Source: a virus
Direction: 5' to 3' (one strand)
Virus record (IMG/VR): IMGVR_UViG_3300042731_003178
Location: 1-32,586 of that record
Length of the DNA stretch: 32,586 nt
Shown here: positions 6,407 to 12,593 of the stretch, piece by piece
Position numbering within the stretch: the stretch's first letter is position 1
How the letters are laid out: each line of letters opens with the position of its first letter
The notes under the pieces: model-generated
What the model was told of the DNA's origin: nothing
Seen by the model: only the letters and a program-made list of their open reading frames with translations
Databases searched by the model: none
Made by a program: the position numbers and the translations under genes

Positions 6407-6877
6407 ATGGAAAAATGTGAGCATAAGAGTTGCGACTGCATGGGGGTTCCAGACTGTTTGTTGTTTGGCGGCGGCAGGAAAATTGATTGTACAAAGTATC
6501 AGGACTTCAAAGCCGGGCAGGAATCGGAGAGGGAGAAATACTCAGCCAATTTTTTGTGGCCCCATGAAGACGATTCAATTGAGCAGCTTGGATATGAATT
6601 TGCGAATGCAAGAACAGAAGAATATCAAAAAGAAATTTGGGAAGAATTGACAAAGCGGATTCCCAGAATCACCCTAACCGGCAAAGACACTGACAATCCT
6701 AAGCTGTGTTTGAATGGGAAGGTGATTGCGTGGGTTGTGGAAGAATTTAGACATAATTTTGATGAAAGGCGTTATGGGTATCGGACAATTGATAGACATA
6801 AATCAGAAAATTTCAAAACCAAACCCGAAGCGGTAGAGGCTATGTGCCAACACTTTGGGGTGAAGGGGGTTGTATGA
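6407..6877 (+). CDS. Hypothetical protein with N-terminal Cys cluster and a repeated C-terminal module
   Basis: Encodes 156 residues, with a GAGGGG site before the ATG. Five cysteines in the first 28 residues (CEHKSCDCMGVPDC... then C28) suggest metal binding. The C-terminal ~70 residues (LNGKVIAWV ... EAVEAMCQHFG) match the small protein at 8152-8388 in pattern (INGVCVAWV ... TALRNMCKRFG), so it carries the same small module. The central segment KAGQESEREK also resembles KAGLSQGRKEQ in the genes at 9914 and 10833. It appears to be assembled from modules that recur in this region. Function unknown. Confidence 0.65.
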   Translation: MEKCEHKSCDCMGVPDCLLFGGGRKIDCTKYQDFKAGQESEREKYSANFLWPHEDDSIEQLGYEFANARTEEYQKEIWEELTKRIPRITLTGKDTDNPKLCLNGKVIAWVVEEFRHNFDERRYGYRTIDRHKSENFKTKPEAVEAMCQHFGVKGVV

Positions 6878-7332
6878 GAGGGTATTCATGTGTCGGTTTA
6901 GATAATCCAAAATCTTCAATTAATGTTGGATCAGCTATGCGTGCAGTCGGTTGTTATAATTCTGCATTTCTTGCCTGTACAGGTAAAAGATTTAATACTC
7001 AACCAACAGACACGATGAAACAGTATAGGCATATACCTTTTTTAAGGGTTGACGATTTAAAAAACATTATACCCTTTGATTGTGTTCCTGTAGCGGTTGA
7101 CCTTGTTGAGGGGGCAGAGTCGCTGTATAGTTATAACCACCCAGAAAGAGCATTTTATATTTTTGGCGCAGAGGACGCAACGCTCGATAAACGTGTTTTT
7201 TCCTGGTGTCGTGATATTGTATATATTCCAACAGATGGGTGTATGAATTTAGCGGCAACGATAAATGTCGTGCTGTATGATAGGCAATTAAAATCAAATC
7301 TGAATAGCCAACAGGGGATTAGGGATGAATGA
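6874..7332 (+). CDS. SPOUT-family (TrmH/TrmL-like) RNA 2'-O-methyltransferase
   Basis: Encodes 152 residues from the ATG at 6874, which overlaps the preceding stop and has GGGGG upstream. The SPOUT motifs are visible: an N-terminal LDNPKSSINVGSAMRAV segment, FGAE (97-100) and IPTDGCMNLAATINVVLYDR-type motif 3 (118-137). The length matches the catalytic-domain-only enzymes such as TrmL (YibK), which methylate the 2'-O of tRNA wobble nucleotides using S-adenosylmethionine. The substrate here is unknown. Possible roles are to modify host or phage tRNA during infection, for example to resist tRNA-targeting defences. It sits among small zinc-ribbon genes. Confidence 0.85.
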   Translation: MRGYSCVGLDNPKSSINVGSAMRAVGCYNSAFLACTGKRFNTQPTDTMKQYRHIPFLRVDDLKNIIPFDCVPVAVDLVEGAESLYSYNHPERAFYIFGAEDATLDKRVFSWCRDIVYIPTDGCMNLAATINVVLYDRQLKSNLNSQQGIRDE

Positions 7333-7618
7333 TATAGAATGTCCGTATTGTGGACACGAACAAGAGATATGTAATGATGATGGGCATGGACTTGAAGAAG
7401 ATATCAGACATGAAGAACAATGTGAAAAATGTAAAAAGTTTTTTGTGTTTACTACATACGTTTCTTTTCACTATACGCCATACAAAGCCGATTGTCTTAA
7501 TGGTGGCGAACATAAATTAGAACCTGTTTTTCACATCCCGAAACATTGGCCTGACTGGGTTAGGTGTAAAGATTGTGAATATGAAAAACGGGGAGAGTTT
7601 AAAGAGGACACCGAATAA
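7325..7618 (+). CDS. Phage double zinc-ribbon protein
   Basis: Encodes 97 residues. CPYCGHE near the N-terminus, CEKCKKFF in the middle and CKDCEYE near the C-terminus provide paired CxxC knuckles, with conserved ADCLNGGEHK between. This pattern belongs to a widespread phage family of unknown function. GGGGATTAGG precedes the ATG, and the gene overlaps the methyltransferase by 8 bp. Confidence 0.72.
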   Translation: MNDIECPYCGHEQEICNDDGHGLEEDIRHEEQCEKCKKFFVFTTYVSFHYTPYKADCLNGGEHKLEPVFHIPKHWPDWVRCKDCEYEKRGEFKEDTE

Positions 7619-7638
7619 AAACGCCAATAGGGGGTTGT

Positions 7639-8133
7639 ATGATACAAATTAAACACAGATTTACAGGAAAAATTATTTTTGAAGCAAAAGTAAAAACTAT
7701 TGAGGAATGTGTTTTAAAAGCACATGAACAAGGTGTAAGTTTGGAAAATGCAGAATTGAGAAATACAGAATTGGAAAATGCAGACTTAACATGTGCAAAC
7801 TTGGAAAATGCAAACTTAACATGTGTAAGTTTGGAAAATGCAAATTTGAGAAATGCAAATTTGAGAAATGCAGACTTAACATGTGCAGAATTGAGAGGCA
7901 TAAAAAATTATTCAGAAAACCATGATATATTTTTTGAGTTAATTAAGAGAAACAAAGTTAAAATATTTTCTAAAACCCAGTGGGAATGTATCAGACAAAT
8001 AACTATACATCGTCTTTGCTGGCATAGCATTAAAAAGCGATTTGGAAAAACGGCAATGGGAGTTTTTAAAAAAATATCAAAAATGGGTTTTGATGAATAT
8101 GAAAAACGATATGAAGAAATTCTAAAAGACTAA
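7639..8133 (+). CDS. Pentapeptide-repeat protein
   Basis: Encodes 164 residues. Residues ~33-87 contain about 11 pentapeptides of the A(N/D)LxN type, which fold as a right-handed quadrilateral beta-helix; 11 repeats would give fewer than three coils. The C-terminal ~75 residues form a separate domain (SENHDIFFELIKR ... CWHSIKKRFGKTAMGVF) seen at the end of many phage pentapeptide proteins. Some family members mimic DNA and inhibit gyrase, but this one is short and the role is unknown. The repeat DNA is made of near-identical 15-bp units. A GGGGGTT site precedes the ATG. Confidence 0.85.
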   Translation: MIQIKHRFTGKIIFEAKVKTIEECVLKAHEQGVSLENAELRNTELENADLTCANLENANLTCVSLENANLRNANLRNADLTCAELRGIKNYSENHDIFFELIKRNKVKIFSKTQWECIRQITIHRLCWHSIKKRFGKTAMGVFKKISKMGFDEYEKRYEEILKD

Positions 8134-8151
8134 ACCAAAGGGAGGCTTAGA

Positions 8152-8388
8152 ATGAAAAAACAAACCAAAATAACAGCAGAACTTAAAAATAACCGCTTAG
8201 AGATTAACGGCGTGTGTGTGGCGTGGGTTGAGCAAAGGTATGAAACATATAATTATAACTCTTTAAGACATGTATATTATTATATAAGAGATGGTGCTAT
8301 TGACGCATCAAGGCCGTTTGTAAAAAAAGAAACCGCCCTCCGCAATATGTGCAAGCGGTTCGGGTTTAAAATGGAGGATTTGATATGA
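8152..8388 (+). CDS. Small hypothetical protein, founder of a repeated module
   Basis: Encodes 78 residues with GGGAGG upstream. Its two conserved parts, INGVCVAWV (near residue 22) and TALRNMCKRFGFKMEDLI (C-terminus), recur in the gene at 6407, in the split copy at 8447/9406 and partly in 10182-10340. The codons of MEDLI contain the ATGGAGG ribosome-binding site of the next gene, and the stop overlaps the next ATG. Function unknown. Confidence 0.62.
   Translation: MKKQTKITAELKNNRLEINGVCVAWVEQRYETYNYNSLRHVYYYIRDGAIDASRPFVKKETALRNMCKRFGFKMEDLI
8323..8382. repeat. 60-bp direct repeat, copy 1
   Basis: Identical over 60 bp to 9406-9465. It encodes the KKETALRNMCKRFGFKMEDL end of the small gene and includes the ribosome-binding site used by the next start codon. 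Confidence 0.92.
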
Positions 8389-8462
8389 GAAGATATGTTG
8401 TTGGGTTCGCCTTTAATAAAAACAAAGATCAAGTATTGTTAATAAAAAAGAAATCAAAGTAA
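8385..8462 (+). pseudogene. Truncated Nudix hydrolase N-terminus
   Basis: The 25-residue frame (MRRYVVGFAFNKNKDQVLLI then KKKSK) reads like the first strand-turn-strand of a Nudix hydrolase, followed by a stop before any Nudix box. It retains a full translation start (ATGGAGG upstream, ATGA overlap). The break coincides with an A-rich junction after which DNA of the 8152-type gene begins, so it looks like a recombination remnant rather than a functional peptide. Confidence 0.55.
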
Positions 8463-8518
8463 CGGCAGGGTTTGTCAATGATCAATTGAGAATTAACGGC
8501 GTGTGCGTGGCATATGAA
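8447..8518 (+). pseudogene. N-terminal fragment of the split 8152-type gene
   Basis: In frame this reads EIKVTAGFVNDQLRINGVCV then AYE and a stop at 8516-8518. It matches the N-terminal half of the gene at 8152 (TKITAELKNNRLEINGVCVA). The matching C-terminal half appears at 9406-9465, on the far side of the PAPS-reductase-family gene. No start codon remains; the fragment's end overlaps the start of that gene. Confidence 0.6.
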
Positions 8519-9407
8519 TAGTGAATATTTAAAAAGTCTTCAATCAAAATCTCTTGAAGAAAAAATAATCATGACAAAAGAGCGCATTACTCAATGGTAT
8601 GATTATTGGAATGGATTAGTATGCATATCATTTTCAGGCGGAAAAGACTCAACTGTTTTGTTACATATTGCAAGATCAATATATCCAGACTTGCAAGCTA
8701 TCTTTGTTGATACCGGGCTTGAATATCCTGAAATCAGACAATTTGTTAAAAAGATATCTAACGTTAAATGGCTAAGACCTCAAATGTCGTTTTCTAAAGT
8801 TATAAAAAAATATGGTTATCCGATTATAAGTAAACAGCAGGCAAGATATATTTCAGATGTTCAGAATACTTCTGATAGAAATAAAGCAACGTGCAACTTA
8901 AGGTTAACTGGTTTTAACAGGCGCGGTATATACTGCCCTTCAATGCGAATATCAAAAAAATGGATACCATTAACAAAAGCACCCTTTAAAGTATCATCAT
9001 ATTGTTGTGATATAATCAAAAAGAAACCTTTAAAAAAATATCATAAAAAACATAATTTACACCCAATGATAGGTATTATGGCGGAGGATAGCCGACAACG
9101 GCAATTGCATTATTATAACCACGGGTGTAATAATTTTAAAAGCAGTGATCCTGTGTCTTGGCCTCTTTCTTTTTGGACAACAGACGATATTTGGGAGTAC
9201 ATCAAACGGTTTAATGTGCCTTACTCAAAAATATATGATATGGGCGAATCCAGAACTGGATGTATGTTTTGCTTGTTTGGAGTGCACCTTGAAAAAGAGC
9301 CAAACAGGTTTCAACGGATGAAAAATACACATCCTAAACAATATGATTTTTGTATTAATAAATTGGGGTGTGGTGATGTTTTAGATTTTATTGGCGTTAA
9401 TTATTAA
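8514..9407 (+). CDS. PAPS-reductase-family (PP-loop) protein
   Basis: Encodes 297 residues. The PP-loop SGGKDST (41-47) binds and activates ATP or an adenylylated substrate; VDTGLEYPE (~66-73) is also typical of the family. Cysteines C164/C165 (SSYCCDIIKKKP) and C250/C253 (TGCMFCLFG) form a probable four-cysteine iron-sulfur site, as in phage PAPS-reductase-like and DndC-like proteins. The actual reaction is uncertain: sulfur activation, DNA or RNA thiolation or a defence-related function are possible. The ribosome-binding site is weak. The gene sits exactly inside a split copy of the 8152-type gene, suggesting it arrived as a cassette. Confidence 0.82.
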   Translation: MNSEYLKSLQSKSLEEKIIMTKERITQWYDYWNGLVCISFSGGKDSTVLLHIARSIYPDLQAIFVDTGLEYPEIRQFVKKISNVKWLRPQMSFSKVIKKYGYPIISKQQARYISDVQNTSDRNKATCNLRLTGFNRRGIYCPSMRISKKWIPLTKAPFKVSSYCCDIIKKKPLKKYHKKHNLHPMIGIMAEDSRQRQLHYYNHGCNNFKSSDPVSWPLSFWTTDDIWEYIKRFNVPYSKIYDMGESRTGCMFCLFGVHLEKEPNRFQRMKNTHPKQYDFCINKLGCGDVLDFIGVNY

Positions 9408-9465
9408 AAAAGAAACCGCCCTCCGCAATATGTGCAAGCGGTTCGGGTTTAAAATGGAGGATTTG
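9406..9465. repeat. 60-bp direct repeat, copy 2 (C-terminal remnant)
   Basis: Perfect copy of 8323-8382. Here it has lost its own upstream gene body and begins inside the stop codon of the PAPS-reductase-family gene. It still supplies ATGGAGG to the ATG at 9468. Confidence 0.92.
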
Positions 9466-9467
9466 GT

Positions 9468-9659
9468 ATGAAACAGTGTAAACAATGTGGGAATGAATTA
9501 TATCACGGTGAAAAGGATATTTGCGGCGAGTGTCTTGGTGAAAACAAAAAAGATATTATTAAAATAATAAAATTAATAAACGAAGGACATACAAAACATT
9601 GCGCTCAACGTCAAGTTTTTGGTGATGGTGAATGTGAATGTAAGCCTGAGAAGGAGTGA
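9468..9659 (+). CDS. Small zinc-ribbon protein
   Basis: Encodes 63 residues: CKQCGNE at the N-terminus with CGEC following forms a four-cysteine zinc knuckle, and the C-terminus has HCAQRQ and CEC. The start is fixed by ATGGAGG in the repeat immediately upstream. Function unknown. Confidence 0.6.
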   Translation: MKQCKQCGNELYHGEKDICGECLGENKKDIIKIIKLINEGHTKHCAQRQVFGDGECECKPEKE

Positions 9660-9663
9660 TGGA

Positions 9664-9921
9664 ATGATAACAAAAATAAGATACGTAGGGGGTTGCGAAG
9701 GAAGCTCATTTCACATCGGTGATATCCGTGTCGCTGGTCCGAAAGCATGGGGCGGCGGAACTGTTAAGGATGAAAAAGAAATTTCTGTTCAGGATATTCT
9801 TTACGCGCTGAACAATATTTATTATCCGCCACATCAACCGCTAAAAACGGCAATAGAGGAATGTGAAAGGCTGTTGGAGTATTTAAAAAATAAAAACGAC
9901 AGGGGGGTATATAATGGATGA
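9664..9921 (+). CDS. Small hypothetical protein
   Basis: Encodes 85 residues from the ATG at 9664, chosen for AAGGAG at 9651-9656; longer in-frame starts upstream would overlap the previous gene without a ribosome-binding site. It has a Gly-rich N-terminal half (GGCEGSSFHIGD ... AWGGGTV) and a helical C-terminus (LKTAIEECERLLEYLK), a segment also echoed in the next gene (LKTAIENYEK). Unknown function. Confidence 0.55.
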   Translation: MITKIRYVGGCEGSSFHIGDIRVAGPKAWGGGTVKDEKEISVQDILYALNNIYYPPHQPLKTAIEECERLLEYLKNKNDRGVYNG

Positions 9922-10261
9922 TTTATTAATGAACTATAACGGCGTAGACAAACCAGTAGAAAATCAAAATGAGTTCAAAAAGGAAATAGAATTATACAAA
10001 CATTTCAAAGCCGGACTATCTCAAGGCCGAAAAGAGCAGATGGAAGATGATGTCTGTGTATTAAAAACGGCTATTGAAAATTATGAAAAATCTGTAAAAG
10101 ATAGCGAAATAGTTAAATTTGTTGGCGATGAAATTGTCAAGGTACTTAAAGAAGCAATCAACCGGATAAAGGAGGTGACGGATGGAAGAAGAAAAACGAA
10201 TAAAAGTAAAAGCCATGAGATATCACGCATTAAAAGCATACCCCGACAAAATAACAGATGA
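9914..10261 (+). CDS. Small coiled protein, paralogue of 10833-11075, with lost stop
   Basis: Encodes 115 residues; GGGGGG precedes the ATG. Residues ~30-45 (HFKAGLSQGRKEQMEDD) and ~86-91 (EAINRIK) match the gene at 10833 closely, at DNA level too. In the paralogue the chain ends two residues after INRIK; here an indel removes that stop and the frame runs ~25 residues further as a Lys/Arg/Ser-rich tail that overlaps another gene (10182). Function unknown; the helical pattern suggests a short coiled coil. Confidence 0.6.
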   Translation: MDDLLMNYNGVDKPVENQNEFKKEIELYKHFKAGLSQGRKEQMEDDVCVLKTAIENYEKSVKDSEIVKFVGDEIVKVLKEAINRIKEVTDGRRKTNKSKSHEISRIKSIPRQNNR

Positions 10262-10340
10262 ATTTAGACGAGATGCTACCGACCTTAAAAATATGTGCAA
10301 GAAGTTTGGGTTTGATTATGAGGAATTAAAAAATGCATAA
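10182..10340 (+). CDS. Small basic protein ending in the repeated FGF module
   Basis: Encodes 52 residues (starts MEEEKRIKVKAMRYHALKAY) with a very strong AAAGGAGG ribosome-binding site. It overlaps the tail of the previous gene in another frame by 80 bp, and the site strength suggests this frame is the true one there. The C-terminus (DLKNMCKKFGFDYEEL) is the same module that ends the genes at 8152 and 6407. Function unknown. Confidence 0.6.
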   Translation: MEEEKRIKVKAMRYHALKAYPDKITDEFRRDATDLKNMCKKFGFDYEELKNA

Positions 10341-10557
10341 CACTTTTGCTGTATCATTAGGTTGTGGCTCAATCGCTTTCCATAGCTGTGAATATCCCGG
10401 CTGCAAGGTGGTCGATCTCGAAGAAACGCCAATACAGTATTATAGCTACGAAAGCGCAAAAGAACATGGTTGGGTGGAAATAGATTTTCAAAAATTTATT
10501 TGTCCGAATTGTATTAAAAAGTTCGGGCTTGATTATAAACAATTAAAGGGGGAATAA
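10333..10557 (+). CDS. Small Cys-rich hypothetical protein
   Basis: Encodes 74 residues, overlapping the previous stop. Cysteines occur as SLGCGS, HSCEYPGC and CPNC, a possible zinc site. Its end (CIKKFGLDYKQLKGE) again resembles the CKKFGFDYEEL module of the preceding gene, and this DNA supplies AAAGGGGG ahead of the next gene. Unknown function. Confidence 0.58.
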   Translation: MHNTFAVSLGCGSIAFHSCEYPGCKVVDLEETPIQYYSYESAKEHGWVEIDFQKFICPNCIKKFGLDYKQLKGE

Positions 10558-10561
10558 AAAA

Positions 10562-10804
10562 ATGAAAAGAACAATTTTATTAACAGCATTGGCTTTATGT
10601 TTATTCGGGTGTTCTGTAGAGCCCTCGAAGTTAAGCGAAAAACACGCAGAAAAAATGGCAACTAAATTAACGTATTTTAAAGATGAAAAAACCGGCTTGT
10701 GTTTTGCTACGATTGCAAGCAGAAGAATGTTTGATCCTGACCAGAGCGGCCTTGGGCTTACATGTGTCCCGTGTAGTGCACTAAGAAAGGAAACAGGTAA
10801 ATAG
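10562..10804 (+). CDS. Phage lipoprotein
   Basis: Encodes 80 residues. A basic start (MKR), a hydrophobic core and the lipobox LFGC (14-17) predict a lipoprotein cleaved before C17. The mature ~64 residues end in a conserved-looking GLCFATIASRR ... LTCVPCSAL segment with three cysteines, a pattern I recognise from other small phage lipoproteins. A role in superinfection exclusion or lysis is conceivable but not shown. GGGGG precedes the start. Confidence 0.7.
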   Translation: MKRTILLTALALCLFGCSVEPSKLSEKHAEKMATKLTYFKDEKTGLCFATIASRRMFDPDQSGLGLTCVPCSALRKETGK

Positions 10805-10806
10805 TA

Positions 10807-10835
10807 TCCGGGCTTAAAATGGAGGATTTGGTATG
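10807..10835. repeat. Remnant of the C-terminal/ribosome-binding module
   Basis: The sequence TAAAATGGAGGATTTGGTAT followed by G matches the right end of the 60-bp repeats, with the few bases before it nearly matching too. No gene body precedes it; it only supplies ATGGAGG to the gene at 10833. Confidence 0.75.
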
Positions 10836-11075
10836 GAGGCAAAAGAGGCTTTTCTTTATAAAAAAACTATTGAGTATTTCTATAAAGCCGGACTATCTCA
10901 AGGCCGGAAAGAGCAACGGGAAGATGATTTGAAGGTGCTTGAGGATTTTAAAAGAGAGTTTAGGGATGCAAGCGATATTAACGATATTATAGCAGTTAGA
11001 AATAAATCCGCAGAACTGTTTTTTAGTGCCGGGCAGGATTTAATTCAAGAAGCAATTAACCGGATAAAGGGGTGA
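10833..11075 (+). CDS. Small coiled protein, paralogue of 9914-10261
   Basis: Encodes 80 residues. KAGLSQGRKEQREDD (residues ~18-32) and QEAINRIKG (C-terminus) match the gene at 9914; the DNA at 10884-10928 matches 10007-10051 with few differences. Ribosome-binding site comes from the repeat remnant just upstream. Function unknown. Confidence 0.6.
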   Translation: MEAKEAFLYKKTIEYFYKAGLSQGRKEQREDDLKVLEDFKREFRDASDINDIIAVRNKSAELFFSAGQDLIQEAINRIKG

Positions 11076-11079
11076 TGAG

Positions 11080-11577
11080 GTGATAAAAACAGCGTATTTG
11101 TCTGATGATAGAGTATACAGGTATGTTTTATGGCGTATATGGGACGATGCAAAACCAATGATAAACTTTATTGGATTAAATCCATCTACAGCAAACGAGA
11201 CAGTTGACGACCCGACAACAAGACGTTGTATTGGTTACGCTAAAGATTGGGGTGGGGGTTCGTTGACAATGACAAACTTGTTTGCTTTTCGTGGGAAAAA
11301 TCCAAAAGATATGAAAGCCGCAAAAGACCCTGTTGGGATTTTAAACGATGTGGTTCTGTTAGGGCAGGCAATGCGATCATCTATTAGTATTGCCGCGTGG
11401 GGTTCTGATGGTAATTATTTAGATAGGGACAAGGAAGTCTTGAAATTATTAAATAACATACATAGACCTCTTAAGTGTTTAGCTCTAACAAAAAACGGAA
11501 TGCCAAGGCATCCCCTCTATTTAAAAAAAGATTTAAAACCGTTTGTATATATTAACACCGCCAAAGGGGAGGGGTAG
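11080..11577 (+). CDS. DUF1643 family protein
   Basis: Encodes 165 residues from a GTG at 11080, preceded by a GGGGTGATGAG region and following the previous stop by 4 bp. Family landmarks: FIGLNPSTAN (~28-37), DDPTTRRC, a TMTNLFAFR segment and AAWGSDG. DUF1643 proteins are widespread in phages and bacteria, of unknown biochemical function. No truncation is evident. Confidence 0.85.
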   Translation: MIKTAYLSDDRVYRYVLWRIWDDAKPMINFIGLNPSTANETVDDPTTRRCIGYAKDWGGGSLTMTNLFAFRGKNPKDMKAAKDPVGILNDVVLLGQAMRSSISIAAWGSDGNYLDRDKEVLKLLNNIHRPLKCLALTKNGMPRHPLYLKKDLKPFVYINTAKGEG

Positions 11578-11581
11578 GGGT

Positions 11582-11740
11582 ATGCATGTAGATATAAGCA
11601 AAAATGGTTGTTTGTGTATAACACCAGAAACAGAACTTGAAGCGTATGCGCTCGACCAGTGGTGTAAGAAAAATGATGAAAATCTTCACGGAGTTCCGAT
11701 TATTATTATGTCCGAAATTAAAGAAAGGCAACCAGAATGA
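11582..11740 (+). CDS. Small hypothetical protein
   Basis: Encodes 52 residues from the ATG at 11582, chosen because a run of GGGG-rich DNA (11567-11580) precedes it; the longer frame from 11543 lies inside the DUF1643 gene. Its sequence (CLCITPETELEAYALDQWC) suggests one short alpha/beta unit. It ends with an ATGA overlap. Unknown function. Confidence 0.5.
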   Translation: MHVDISKNGCLCITPETELEAYALDQWCKKNDENLHGVPIIIMSEIKERQPE

Positions 11741-11970
11741 AAGCGATTAGTAATAACACAACGCAACCACTATCAATAGAGTCATTGCAAAGCGCCTTAG
11801 ATGAATTATCGAAAATGTGTGATACACGTGGTGAAAAACTGTCATTAAGACCGACAAAAATTGCGTATATAAGACCTCTTTGGATATCAGAGGAAGATTT
11901 TCAGGAACTTTTAAATACAGCTTATGAACTTTTAAATACAGCTTATGGGGTGCATGATGAAAGCGATTAA
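11737..11970 (+). CDS. Small hypothetical protein with in-frame duplication
   Basis: Encodes 77 residues. A 21-bp tandem duplication duplicates ELLNTAY near the C-terminus (residues ~57-70). The segment IAYIRPLWISEEDFQELL resembles small conserved phage proteins of unknown function. Start overlaps the preceding stop. Its first 13 bases (ATGAAAGCGATTA) are repeated at the next gene's start. Confidence 0.5.
   Translation: MKAISNNTTQPLSIESLQSALDELSKMCDTRGEKLSLRPTKIAYIRPLWISEEDFQELLNTAYELLNTAYGVHDESD
11905..11946. repeat. 21-bp in-frame tandem duplication
   Basis: The unit starting GAACTTTTAAATACAG and ending CTTAT occupies 11905-11925 and 11926-11946. It encodes ELLNTAY twice. Confidence 0.9.
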
Positions 11971-12145
11971 AAAACACGTCAAAGCATCAATATTAACACT
12001 TGGGATTTTCAGTTACTTATTTTTGTTTTTTAAATATTATTCGTTGAAGCTTATTTTGTGCATATTATGTGTGTGTCTATACTGTTTATTTCATGCGCTG
12101 GTATTAAATTATATAGGGGAGGTTTTAGAAGATGAAGGGAATTAA
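11957..12145 (+). CDS. Small membrane protein, two predicted helices
   Basis: Encodes 62 residues from the ATG at 11957 (an ATG at 11954 is adjacent). After a basic start (MKAIKKHVK), residues ~10-28 and ~33-52 are hydrophobic, giving a hairpin of two transmembrane helices, with an acidic C-terminus (GEVLEDEGN). Compatible with a holin-like or other small phage membrane protein. Overlaps both neighbours. Confidence 0.55.
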   Translation: MKAIKKHVKASILTLGIFSYLFLFFKYYSLKLILCILCVCLYCLFHALVLNYIGEVLEDEGN

Positions 12146-12386
12146 AATAGAAAGGTGTGGGGAGTGTGACGTATATTTTAAAAAGGAAATAGAGCAAGTT
12201 GGATTTGTAAGCAAGGGCGGTGTGTATTATCCAGAGCCTTTGAAAAATTTTTGTATTGATTTACAGTGTGAAGTAGACCCCGAAACAATAGACGAAAACT
12301 GCCCGTTGGATGATTGGCCTGAGCCTTGTGATGCGATAATGGCTTTTTGTAAACTATGCGGCGTATGTAGGCCAGACGCAAAATAA
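12132..12386 (+). CDS. Small Cys-rich hypothetical protein
   Basis: Encodes 84 residues with GGGGAGG upstream inside the previous gene. Cysteine pairs (CGEC, CIDLQC, CKLCGVC) suggest one or two zinc sites. Acidic centre. No family recognised. Confidence 0.58.
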   Translation: MKGIKIERCGECDVYFKKEIEQVGFVSKGGVYYPEPLKNFCIDLQCEVDPETIDENCPLDDWPEPCDAIMAFCKLCGVCRPDAK

Positions 12387-12398
12387 AAGAGGTGGGTG

Positions 12399-12593
12399 AT
12401 GGGTAAGAAGTTAGCTTATACAAAAAAGAAAAATCACTGCCTGTCAAAGAGAAAGTACAATACAGAAGTGTATGCAGAATACATGGCACAACGAATGGGA
12501 AATAAATATTTTGAAAAGTTTTATGTCTATAAGTGTAAGTACTGTAAAAAATGGCATATTGGAAGGGATCACAGGATAAAATCACATGGCTAA
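12399..12593 (+). CDS. Small zinc-finger-like basic protein
   Basis: Encodes 64 residues from the ATG at 12399 (GAGGTGG upstream; a GTG directly before is in frame). KCKYCKKWHIGR near the C-terminus plus an N-terminal Cys and Lys-rich stretch form a C-x2-C...H-type finger seen in many small phage proteins. Probably nucleic-acid binding. Overlaps the next gene. Confidence 0.6.
   Translation: MGKKLAYTKKKNHCLSKRKYNTEVYAEYMAQRMGNKYFEKFYVYKCKYCKKWHIGRDHRIKSHG

Noticed and set aside
7599-7901. Minus-strand frames opposite the pentapeptide gene, which look like regular repeats
   Set aside because: Periodicity is the shadow of the 15-bp repeat units of the real gene.
8323-9465. PAPS-reductase-like gene as an insertion sequence or a DNA phosphorothioation (dnd) operon
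   Set aside because: No transposase and no inverted ends; no dndB, D or E neighbours. Direct repeats are gene fragments.
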